Part shown: one piece after another, positions 18,454 through 27,582 of the stretch
How positions within the stretch are numbered: the stretch's first letter is position 1
Layout of the letters: every line of letters begins with the position of its first letter
From: Azospirillaceae bacterium
Lineage (GTDB): Bacteria; Pseudomonadota; Alphaproteobacteria; Azospirillales; Azospirillaceae
Direction of reading: 5' to 3'
Length of the DNA stretch: 54,791 bases
Assembly (NCBI GenBank): GCA_028277115.1
Contig: JANQHG010000033.1
Span: forward strand, 1 to 54,791
Translations under genes and position numbers: made by a program
Notes under the pieces: generated by a model
The model's input: the letters and a program-made list of their open reading frames with translations, nothing else
Database searches by the model: none
What the model was told of the DNA's origin: nothing

Positions 18454-20061
18454 GTGGATACACTCGGACCGACCGTCAGCCGTTTCGGGCTCGACCAAGG
18501 CGGGATCGTGCATCTTGCCGCCGCCCATTGGAACCTTGGGGTGCCGCGGCTGTACCGCGAGGCACTGCGGCGCGACGAAGGGCTGTTGGCCGAGGGCGGT
18601 GCGCTGGTCGTCCTGACCGGTCAGCACACCGGCCGGTCGCCGAACGACAAATACATCGTGCGCGACCAAGCGACCGATGCCGAGGTCTGGTGGGGCAAGG
18701 TCAACCAACCGATGGCGCCCGAGGCGGCGCGCCGCCTGTTCGATCGGGCGTGCGCCTATCTCCAGGGCCGCGAGGCATTCGTCCAGGACCTGTATTGCGG
18801 TGCCGATCCGATGCACCGGATGGCGGTCCGAATCATCACCGAGCACGCCTGGCACAGCCTGTTCGCCCGCAACATGTTCATCGTGCCGCCGCCGGCCGAA
18901 CAAGCCCAATTCGAACCCGCGTTCACGATCCTGCAGGTGCCCGATTTCCGCGCCGAGCCCGAGCGCGACGGCACCCGCAGCGACGTCGCGATCGTGGTCG
19001 ATTTCATGCGGCGCTGGGTTTTGATCTGCGGCACTTCGTATGCCGGCGAGATCAAGAAATCGGTGTTCACGGTGATGAACCACCTGCTGCCGGCGCGCGG
19101 GGTGATGCCGATGCATTGCTCGGCCAATGTCGGTGCGGCGGGTGACACAGCGATTTTCTTCGGTCTTTCCGGGACCGGAAAGACCACGCTGTCGGCCGAC
19201 CCGTCGCGCACCCTGGTCGGCGACGACGAGCACGGCTGGACCGATCGCGCGGTGTTCAATTTCGAAGGCGGGTGTTATGCCAAGGTGATCCGGCTGTCCG
19301 CTGATGCCGAGCCGGAGATTTTCACTGCGACCCGGCGGTTCGGCACTGTGTTGGAGAATGTCGTGGTCGCGCCCGACAGCGGGGCGATCGATCTCGACAA
19401 CGACCGCTATACCGAGAACACCCGGGCGAGCTACCCGCTTGAGGTGATCCCGAACGCCAGCGCAACCGGGATCGCCGGCGTGCCCGAGAACATCGTGATG
19501 CTGACCGCGGATGCCTTCGGGGTGCTGCCGCCGATCAGCCGTCTCACCCCCGACCAGGCGATGTACCATTTCCTGTCGGGCTACACCGCCCGGGTGGCAG
19601 GGACCGAAAAGGGGGTGACCGAGCCGCAGGCGACCTTTTCGACCTGTTTCGGCGCGCCGTTCATGCCGCGCCACCCGACCGTCTATGCCCGCCTGCTCGG
19701 CGACAAGATGCACAGCCACGGCGCGACCTGCTGGCTGGTCAACACCGGCTGGACCGGCGGCGGCTACGGCGTCGGCCACCGCATGCGGATCGCCCACACC
19801 CGGGCGATGATCCGGGCGGCGCTCGACGGCCGGCTCGCAACCGTCGCCCTCCGGCCGGACCCGGTGTTCGGGCTCGCGGTGCCTGACGGCTGTCCCGAGG
19901 TCCCGACCGAGGTGTTGAACCCGCGCAACACCTGGACCGACCCGCGGGCCTATGATCGCACCGCGCACGAGGTCGCCGGCCTGTTCGAGCGCAACTTCAC
20001 CGCGTTCGCCGATCAGGTCGCACCGGCGATTCGCGACGCCGGGATCCACGCGGCCGCATGA
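18454..20061 (+). CDS. pckA: Phosphoenolpyruvate carboxykinase (ATP)
   Basis: The gluconeogenic enzyme converts oxaloacetate and ATP to phosphoenolpyruvate, CO2 and ADP. It has 535 residues, as expected. Signatures are [16 protein letters not shown], the substrate-binding [10 protein letters not shown], the kinase-1a loop [13 protein letters not shown], the metal-binding DDEHGW and GGCYAK, and NTGWTGG. The start is GTG at 18454 with AAGGAG 9 nt upstream. Placement beside chvI is the usual alphaproteobacterial synteny, and its product is the phosphate donor for the PTS genes on the other side. Confidence 0.98.
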   Translation: MDTLGPTVSRFGLDQGGIVHLAAAHWNLGVPRLYREALRRDEGLLAEGGALVVLTGQHTGRSPNDKYIVRDQATDAEVWWGKVNQPMAPEAARRLFDRACAYLQGREAFVQDLYCGADPMHRMAVRIITEHAWHSLFARNMFIVPPPAEQAQFEPAFTILQVPDFRAEPERDGTRSDVAIVVDFMRRWVLICGTSYAGEIKKSVFTVMNHLLPARGVMPMHCSANVGAAGDTAIFFGLSGTGKTTLSADPSRTLVGDDEHGWTDRAVFNFEGGCYAKVIRLSADAEPEIFTATRRFGTVLENVVVAPDSGAIDLDNDRYTENTRASYPLEVIPNASATGIAGVPENIVMLTADAFGVLPPISRLTPDQAMYHFLSGYTARVAGTEKGVTEPQATFSTCFGAPFMPRHPTVYARLLGDKMHSHGATCWLVNTGWTGGGYGVGHRMRIAHTRAMIRAALDGRLATVALRPDPVFGLAVPDGCPEVPTEVLNPRNTWTDPRAYDRTAHEVAGLFERNFTAFADQVAPAIRDAGIHAAA

Positions 20062-20131
20062 TCCGTTTCGGTATCGATCTGATCTGTCGGCCGCCGGGGT
20101 CCCGCGTCAAGGGTGTCGGCGGCGCGGGCAG

Positions 20132-20446
20132 TCACCGCGGCGACCGGGTGGCGCGCCGGGGCGACCGCCCAGGCGCCGCCGACGCGGCGGTACGGTCGGC
20201 GAGGCGGCGCCAGGACAGGAACTCCTCGATCGACAGTCGGTAGCGGCGGCAAGCCTCGTCCAAGGTGATCAAACCGTGGCCGACCCCGTGGACCACCGCG
20301 GTTTTGCGCCGGGCGACCCAGCGCGTGGTGTCTGCGGGCGGCAGGTCGCCGTCGACCAGGGCGAACCAACGCCGGTCGTCACCGCGGCTCGGCCCGGCGG
20401 CGGCTCGCAAGCCGGTCCGGGGTGGTGGGATGCCCTCGTCTGCCAT
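20132..20446 (-). CDS. sciP: SciP-type CtrA inhibitor (DUF1153 family)
   Basis: SciP binds and restrains the cell-cycle regulator CtrA in Caulobacter. The 104-residue protein has the conserved core LPPADTTRWVARRKTAVVHG, then GLITLDEACRRYRLSIEEFLSW, a helix-turn-helix. The about 30 residues before the core and about 20 after are poorly conserved. GGAGG lies only 2 nt before the ATG at 20446, so the exact start is uncertain. Its presence implies a CtrA network. It stands alone, converging on pckA. The family is secure; the function by homology could differ from Caulobacter SciP. Confidence 0.85.
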   Translation of the reverse strand: MADEGIPPPRTGLRAAAGPSRGDDRRWFALVDGDLPPADTTRWVARRKTAVVHGVGHGLITLDEACRRYRLSIEEFLSWRRLADRTAASAAPGRSPRRATRSPR

Positions 20447-20583
20447 GGCCTCCGGTCAGGTCCGTTGCCGGTCTCGTTCCGTCTGATCATGATCGCGGTA
20501 TTATAAGATCGCGGCGCTTACCAAACGCTTTATGTCACGTTGTGAGCGCGTTGGCCATTGAGGTCCCGAGGGAGGACGGCGGA

Positions 20584-20597
20584 ATGACGCCCAACGC

Positions 20598-20601
<4 letters not shown>
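20584..20601 (+). promoter_or_regulatory. Five-codon leader frame overlapping the methyltransferase start
   Basis: The GGGAGG Shine-Dalgarno is 8 nt before an ATG at 20584 that encodes only MTPNA and stops at 20599-20601. The stop overlaps the ATG of the next gene (ATGA). The same site would be about 22 nt from the main start, so initiation may pass through this mini-frame. Confidence 0.45.
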
Positions 20602-22013
<1,412 letters not shown>

Positions 22014-22212
22014 GCGATCCGATGGCTCGACCTTTTGGGGCGTTAACTCCAAAAAGTGTTTGGCCCACAAGGTGCGTTACGGGTATGTGGACGAAGTTCA
22101 CGCCAACGCCAATGAATCGGTTAATCACCTGGTTCCGACTCAATACCTATCTTCTTGGACCATTGCTTCGTTGTCAACATACATTAGGGTTATGAGCCTT
22201 CGGGAGGCGGGT

Positions 22213-25116
22213 GTGCAGAGGTTATTCCTTTATTTGATCCTCAGCGTGCTCGCGCTGAGCAATGGCGTTGCTCGGGCTCAGATCATCACTGATGGTTCCG
22301 TCGGTCCGGTCGTCTCCCTCACCGGACAGCAGGTCGAGATCGGCGGCGAGCTTGGAGCGGTGCGGGGCACCAACCTCTTCCACAGCTTCGAAGAATTCAA
22401 CATCGCGACCGGGCAGACCGCGACCTTCACCGGACCCCAGTCGATCGCCCGCGTCATCAACCGGGTCACAGGCGGCGATGTCTCCAACATTGACGGCACA
22501 CTCCGCGCGGAGGTCGGCCGCGACGGGTTCTGGTTCATCAACCCGGCGGGCATCATGTTCGGCCCGGAGGCGTCGATTGATGTCCCGGCGTCGTTCCACG
22601 TCTCGACCGCCGATGAGGTGCGGTTCGAAGACGGCAGCCGCTTCAGCGCGGCGGCACCGAACACGAGCAGTCTGACCGTTGCGAGTCCCGAGGCGTTCGG
22701 GTTCCTTGGGGCGTCACCGGGCGACATCCGGATCGACGGCAGCCTTCTCGAGGTCGCGCCTGAACAAACGCTGGCAGTGGTCGGTGGCGATATCGCGATC
22801 CACAACGGCAACTTGATGGCGCCGGGCGGCCATGTAACCCTGGCATCAAGCCAGTCGTCCGGGGCGATCAGGATCACCTCGGACAGTCATCAGTTGGAGG
22901 GTGTCGAAAGGCGGGGTGATATTGCGCTCACGCGCGACCAACCGCATCCGGAGTATGGTGACGGATCGATTGTGGCCGACGTCGATGCAAGCCAGTTCAA
23001 CCTTGCATCTGCCGGTGGAGTCGTCACGGTCACGTCCGGGACCTTGACCCTGCAGGCCGGCATAGTCCGTTCATCGCCGGGAGAGGTCCATGTAGCGGTA
23101 ACCGACCACCTCCAGTTGGTCGACGGCGCCAGGATATCCAGCAACACCGAGTCTGGGGTCGACGCCGGGTCGGTGACGGTGGTGGCAGGCAGCCTGTCGA
23201 TCGACGGTGCCGGCAACCAGTCCGTCACCGGTATCGCGAGCGACGCCGAGTCCGACAGCAGCGGCGACGCCGGTTCGGTGCGGGTGGTGGTGGCGGACCA
23301 TTTGCAGCTGGTCGCCGGCGCGGAGATCTCCAGCGATACCTTTTCCGACGGCAACGCCGGTTCGGTGACGGTGGACGCGGGCAGCCTGCAGATCGCCGGG
23401 AACGCGCTGATCTCCAGTGACACCTGGTCTGAGGGGGACGCCGGTTCGGTGACGGTCAACGCCGGCAGCCTGTCGATCGATGGTGGCGGCAGCACGGCAT
23501 TCACCGGTATCTCGAGCGACGCCAATGCCGACGCCGGCGGCGATGCCGGCGTGGTGCGGGTCGTGGTGCCGGGCCAGCTGCAGCTGGTCGCGGGAGCGGA
23601 GATCTCCAGCAGCACCTTTGCCGGGGGCGACGCCGGTTCGGTGATGGTGGACGCGGGCAGTCTGTCGATCGGTTCCGCCGGCAGCGAGCAATTCACCGGC
23701 ATCTCGAGCGATGCCGATGCCGACGCCAGCGGCGACGCCGGAGAGGTGCGGGTCGCGGTGGCAGGCCAGCTGCGGCTCGACCCGGGTGGGGAGATCTCCA
23801 GTGACACCTTATCCGACGGCGAGGCCGGGTCGGTGACGGTGACCGCGGGCAGCCTGTTGATCGATCGCGCGGACAGCGCGTTGTCCACCGGTATCTCGAG
23901 CGACGCCGCTACCGACGCAGGCGGCGACGCCGGAGCGGTGCAGGTCATGGTGGCGGGCCAGCTGCTGCTCGTCGGGGGGGCGGTGATCTCCAGCGACACC
24001 TGGTCTGAAGGCGACGCCGGTTCGGTGACAGTGACCGCGGGCAGCCTGTTGATCGATAACGCCGCCAGCGGGTCTTTCACCGGTATCTCAAGCGACGCCA
24101 ATTTCGGCAGCGGCGGCAACGCCGGCGAGGTGCGGGTCTCGGTTTCCGACCAGCTTCGGCTCGTCGCGGGAGCGGAGATCTCCAGCAGCACCTTCTCGGA
24201 CGGCAACGCCGGTTCGGTGACGGTGGACGCGGGCGACCTGCAGCTGGTCGGGGGAGCGTTGATCTCGAGCGACACCGTCTCTGAAGGCGACGCCGGTTCG
24301 GTGACGGTGGACGCCGGCACGATTTTGATCGGTGGCGCAAGCGAGATCACCTCGTCGGCTTTCTCGACCGGACGCGGCGGCAGTGTCGACGTAACGGGGG
24401 CGTCACAGATCGCACTTGCCGGTTCGGACGACGACGGGCCGTCCAGGATCTCCGCACGGTCCGAGGGGACGGGGGGCGCAGGCTCGGTGGCGGTCACCGC
24501 GCCGACCCTCACGCTTGCCGACGGTGCCGAAATCACTGTCGAGGCGCTCGCCGCCGATGGTGGCGGTATCACCATTCAGGTCATCGAACTGATCGATCTA
24601 CACGACAGCTCGGTGACGACGACGGTCGCGGGCGGTCGCGGCAACGCGGGGGACATCTCCATCGACCCGAGGTTTCTGATACTCCAGAACAGCACCATTC
24701 GCGCAAACGCCGTCGGTGGCGATGGCGGCAACATCAGCATCGTCGCGGGCAACCTGATCAGTGACAGAGACTCGGTGATCGAGGCGTCCTCCAAGCTCGG
24801 CGTCTCCGGCACGGTGTCGATATCGTCCCCGGCCGAGGACGTCAGCGGCGGCCTCGTGGTTCTCAATCCCGACTTTCTCGATGCCGCCGCGGAGCTGACC
24901 GACCGGTGTGCCGCGGCAGCGGCCGGGCGGGGCAGCAGCATCACGACAGCGGGCCGGGGCGGCCTTCCCTGGGCGCCGGAGGCCCCCTTGCCCGGGTTCG
25001 TGAATGATGAGACGGGTTTGGGCCTGCCTCCGGAAACGGCGTTCTATCCGACCGATCAAGCCTTGACACCCTTGCAGCTGGGACCGGGTCATTTGGTCAT
25101 CGGTTGCGGGACATAA
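22213..25116 (+). CDS. Repetitive TpsA-like exoprotein (filamentous haemagglutinin family)
   Basis: The protein has 967 residues from a GTG at 22213, chosen because GGGAGG is 6 nt upstream and a clean signal peptide follows (MQRLFLYLILSVLALS, cleavage after ARAQ). A TPS domain covers about residues 25-270, with INRVTGGDVSNIDGTLRA, FINPAGIMFGPEASIDV and a QTLAVVGGDIAI block. Then come about six beta-helical repeats of roughly 75 residues, with themes such as GDAGSVTVDAGSLSID and LQLVAGAEISSDTFSDG. The C-terminus ends in DRCAAAAAGRGSS and TAGRGGLPWAPEAPLPG, a pattern seen in cyanobacterial and proteobacterial haemagglutinin-like proteins. No PEP-CTERM tail is present. A TpsB transporter is not in the window. 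The CHAT gene follows after 67 nt. Confidence 0.9.
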   Translation: MQRLFLYLILSVLALSNGVARAQIITDGSVGPVVSLTGQQVEIGGELGAVRGTNLFHSFEEFNIATGQTATFTGPQSIARVINRVTGGDVSNIDGTLRAEVGRDGFWFINPAGIMFGPEASIDVPASFHVSTADEVRFEDGSRFSAAAPNTSSLTVASPEAFGFLGASPGDIRIDGSLLEVAPEQTLAVVGGDIAIHNGNLMAPGGHVTLASSQSSGAIRITSDSHQLEGVERRGDIALTRDQPHPEYGDGSIVADVDASQFNLASAGGVVTVTSGTLTLQAGIVRSSPGEVHVAVTDHLQLVDGARISSNTESGVDAGSVTVVAGSLSIDGAGNQSVTGIASDAESDSSGDAGSVRVVVADHLQLVAGAEISSDTFSDGNAGSVTVDAGSLQIAGNALISSDTWSEGDAGSVTVNAGSLSIDGGGSTAFTGISSDANADAGGDAGVVRVVVPGQLQLVAGAEISSSTFAGGDAGSVMVDAGSLSIGSAGSEQFTGISSDADADASGDAGEVRVAVAGQLRLDPGGEISSDTLSDGEAGSVTVTAGSLLIDRADSALSTGISSDAATDAGGDAGAVQVMVAGQLLLVGGAVISSDTWSEGDAGSVTVTAGSLLIDNAASGSFTGISSDANFGSGGNAGEVRVSVSDQLRLVAGAEISSSTFSDGNAGSVTVDAGDLQLVGGALISSDTVSEGDAGSVTVDAGTILIGGASEITSSAFSTGRGGSVDVTGASQIALAGSDDDGPSRISARSEGTGGAGSVAVTAPTLTLADGAEITVEALAADGGGITIQVIELIDLHDSSVTTTVAGGRGNAGDISIDPRFLILQNSTIRANAVGGDGGNISIVAGNLISDRDSVIEASSKLGVSGTVSISSPAEDVSGGLVVLNPDFLDAAAELTDRCAAAAAGRGSSITTAGRGGLPWAPEAPLPGFVNDETGLGLPPETAFYPTDQALTPLQLGPGHLVIGCGT
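23245..24320 (+). repeat. Internal tandem repeats of the TpsA-like gene
   Basis: Imperfect units of about 225 nt recur, with near-identical stretches such as GACGCCGGTTCGGTGACGGT appearing many times. They correspond to beta-helix turns in the protein. Such repeats can vary in number between strains. Confidence 0.8.
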
Positions 25117-25183
25117 GGCGATCGCAAGCTCATCGGGGTGAGGTCGTCAGGCGCATGCCCGGTGGCGCGGGGAGAAAACGGTC

Positions 25184-27457
25184 ATGCCAGCGTTGCGATC
25201 GCTTTTGGTTGTCGGCTTGGTCACCGGACTTGCGCTGGCACCGCCGGGCGTCCCACGTACCCAGGAGGTGCCCGGCGGACTTCGCGGCGGCGCCTACGAC
25301 CAGGTGATCGAGGACACCACCGCGCGCCTTCGGACCGAGCGCCTGCGCGGCAACCGTGGCGCTGCGCTCGAGGCGCTGGTGCTCCGGAGTGCTGCGCTCC
25401 GGGCGTCCGGGTTTCTGCCCCGGGCGATCGATGACCTGCGCAGCGCCCGGTCCCTGGCGGAAGACATCAATGATCAACGACAGCAGGCGATCCTGTCGAG
25501 CCGGCTCGGCGAAGCCTATCTCGCCGCCAACCAACCCAAGGACGCCGCCGACGCCCTGACCCGGGGCCTGGAGCTGGCGCGCGCCGCCGGACACAGGGAC
25601 ATCGAGGCAGGGACCCTGAACGACATCGGCAACCTTTTCGCGACCTCGTCCGAGGTCGATGCGCTGCCCTACTATGAAGAGGCGATCCAACTGGCGACCG
25701 CGTTCGGCGACCCCGGTCTGGTCGCCCGGGCCCAGCTCAATGCCTCTCGGCTCGAGATGGACCGCGGCCGACCCGCCGATGCGGAGCGGCGGGTGAGGCA
25801 GGCCTTCGATCACATCGAACGCCTGCCGCTGGGCGTGCCGAAGGTCAGACAGTTCATCTGGGCCGGAAACCTGCTCCACGACTTGAGCCTGCGTCGATCC
25901 GGCGACGCCCGCCTTCGCCGCCTTGCCGAACAGTCAATCGGCCGCGCGGTCGAGCTTGGACATGCGCTCGGCAACCCGCGCCTACTCAGCAACGCCCTCG
26001 GCTACATGGGTCAGATCGCCGAGGATGAGGGCCGCACCGGCGACGCCGTGACCCTGACCCGCCAAGCCCTGTTCCACGCCGTCGCGGCCGATGCGCCCGA
26101 CCGATCCTATCTGTGGCACGCCCGGCTCGCCCGGCTCCACCTGCGCAACGGGGACATGGCGCGGGCAATCGCCGCCTACCGGGATTCGGTTGACACCTTG
26201 GATGCGATCCGGCGCGATTTTCCGGTCCTCGACCCGCGCACCGGCGAGTCGGTGCTGCGCGCTAAGCTGGGCCCAATCTATCAAGGGCTGGCGGATCTCT
26301 ATCTGCGCCAGGCGGCCGCCGATCCGACGCGGGCCAACCGCTACCGGCGTGCCGCTCGTGGCGTAATCGAACGCTTCAAGTCCGCCGAGCTCGAAGATTA
26401 CTTCCAAGACGAATGCGCCTCCACCCTGGTCGGGTACCAGCGCCCGATCGACGAGATCGCGGACAACGCTCTCATTCTCTATCCGATCCTGCTGCCGGAT
26501 CGGGTCGAGTTGCTGGTGAGCCTTGAGGGCGAGATCGAGCAGGTAACGCTGAACCGGCGCTCGGCCGTCCTGACCGACGCCGCCCGACGCTTGCGCGCGG
26601 GCTTGGCCGCTTATCAGATCGGGGCGGTCCCGGCGGAAAGCCGGGTTCTTTACGACTGGCTGGTGGCGCCGATCGAACCGTTGCTTGCGCGCAGCGGCGC
26701 CACCACGTTGGTGTTCGTGCCCGACGGCGCGTTGCGCACGATCCCGCTCGGGGTCGCCCATGACGGCAGACAATTCCTGGTCGAGCGCATCGCACTCGCG
26801 ACGGCGCCCGCCGTAAATCTGGTGAGTACCGGTCGGGGCGATGCGCCGCCGGTGACCGACGAGGACATTCTCCTGGCCGGCCTGAGCGAGGGCGTCCAGG
26901 GCTTCCCCCCGCTGCCCGGGGTCGAAAGCGAAGTTACCACCGTTCGCGACCTGATGGGCGGCGCGGTCCTGATGGACCAGACCTTCACCACCGAGAGCCT
27001 GCAACGCCAGTTCCGCAGCGGTGACTACCGCATTGTCCATCTGGCCTCGCACGGTGTCTTTGTCGGTGACGGCCAGGACAGCTTTATCCTGACCCACGAC
27101 AGCCGGTTGGACATGAACCAGCTGGAAGCCCTGATCAAATACGGTCGCCCCGGGAGCGAGCCGATCGAACTTCTGACCCTGAGCGCGTGCGAGACCGCCG
27201 CCGGCGACGATCGCGCCGCGCTCGGCTTGGCCGGGGTCGCGGTCAAGGCGGGCGCGCGGAGCGTGCTCGCGTCGCTGTGGCAGATCAGCGACGACGCCAC
27301 CGCGCGCCTGATCACGCAATTCTACCGCTTCCTACAGGCGCCGGGGGTGACCAAGGCAGAAGCGCTGCAGCGGGCCCAGGCGGACCTGTTGTCGAGCGGG
27401 GAGTTCTCGCACCCCAGCTTCTGGTCGCCGTTCCTGTTGATCGGGGATTGGACATAA
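25184..27457 (+). CDS. TPR-CHAT domain protein (caspase-like peptidase fold), exported
   Basis: The 757-residue protein has a signal-like N-terminus (MPALRSLLVVGLVTGLALA), an all-helical TPR region (about 45-400) and a C-terminal CHAT domain (about 470-757). The catalytic pair of the caspase clan is in place: His623 in VHLASHGVFVG and Cys669 in LTLSACETAAG. The flanking conserved RSVLASLWQISDDAT and HPSFWSPFLLIGDW are also present. CHAT proteins cleave or signal through protein partners. Here the gene is directly after a secreted haemagglutinin-like protein, an association seen in other genomes with a TpsB as third member. A role in processing or surface display of that protein is inference. 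GGGGAGAA precedes the ATG. Confidence 0.88.
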   Translation: MPALRSLLVVGLVTGLALAPPGVPRTQEVPGGLRGGAYDQVIEDTTARLRTERLRGNRGAALEALVLRSAALRASGFLPRAIDDLRSARSLAEDINDQRQQAILSSRLGEAYLAANQPKDAADALTRGLELARAAGHRDIEAGTLNDIGNLFATSSEVDALPYYEEAIQLATAFGDPGLVARAQLNASRLEMDRGRPADAERRVRQAFDHIERLPLGVPKVRQFIWAGNLLHDLSLRRSGDARLRRLAEQSIGRAVELGHALGNPRLLSNALGYMGQIAEDEGRTGDAVTLTRQALFHAVAADAPDRSYLWHARLARLHLRNGDMARAIAAYRDSVDTLDAIRRDFPVLDPRTGESVLRAKLGPIYQGLADLYLRQAAADPTRANRYRRAARGVIERFKSAELEDYFQDECASTLVGYQRPIDEIADNALILYPILLPDRVELLVSLEGEIEQVTLNRRSAVLTDAARRLRAGLAAYQIGAVPAESRVLYDWLVAPIEPLLARSGATTLVFVPDGALRTIPLGVAHDGRQFLVERIALATAPAVNLVSTGRGDAPPVTDEDILLAGLSEGVQGFPPLPGVESEVTTVRDLMGGAVLMDQTFTTESLQRQFRSGDYRIVHLASHGVFVGDGQDSFILTHDSRLDMNQLEALIKYGRPGSEPIELLTLSACETAAGDDRAALGLAGVAVKAGARSVLASLWQISDDATARLITQFYRFLQAPGVTKAEALQRAQADLLSSGEFSHPSFWSPFLLIGDWT

Positions 27458-27493
27458 AAGCAAGCCCGGTGCGAAAGCCGACGGTACGTCATG

Positions 27494-27513
27494 GTTGGGG
27501 TTATCACCCCAAC
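27494..27513 (+). terminator. Hairpin after the CHAT gene
   Basis: GTTGGGGT and ACCCCAAC form an 8-bp stem with a TATC loop, 36 nt past the CHAT stop and between converging genes. No T-run follows. It belongs to the GTTGGGG hairpin family. Confidence 0.45.
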
Positions 27514-27551
27514 GGGTGATCCGCGAGGTTGGGGGTGATCCGCGAGGTTGG
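27514..27551. repeat. Two tandem copies of a 19-bp unit
   Basis: GGGTGATCCGCGAGGTTGG is repeated with a period of 19 nt, between two hairpins in the gap separating the converging CHAT and VIT/vWA genes. Confidence 0.6.
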
Positions 27552-27565
27552 GGCGGAAACCCAAC
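27547..27565 (-). terminator. Hairpin after the VIT/vWA gene
   Basis: GTTGGG and CCCAAC pair around a GCGGAAA loop, 18 nt past the stop of the minus-strand gene. The same stem motif lies downstream of gapR at 38614. No T-run. Confidence 0.4.
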
Positions 27566-27582
27566 ACTCATATTGCAGCTGA

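Noticed and set aside
18391-20049. Minus-strand 552-codon frame opposite pckA
   Set aside because: Low-complexity shadow; pckA on the plus strand is complete and unambiguous.
20505-20540. CtrA-binding site upstream of the methyltransferase gene, suggested by sciP nearby
   Set aside because: The sequence TTAC-N7-TTTA differs from TTAA-N7-TTAA at two positions, and one partial match is not evidence.
22014-22212. Promoter of the TpsA gene with clear -35 and -10 boxes
   Set aside because: The region is AT-richer and probably holds a promoter, but candidate boxes such as TTGGAC and TACATT are 19 nt apart, too loose to list.
22890-24575. Minus-strand 561-codon frame rich in Pro, Ser and Ala opposite the TpsA gene
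   Set aside because: Its repeats come from the beta-helix repeats of the plus-strand gene; no signal peptide, ribosome-binding site or domain.
27514-27551. CRISPR-like repeats
   Set aside because: Only two directly adjoining 19-bp units with no spacers and no cas genes.
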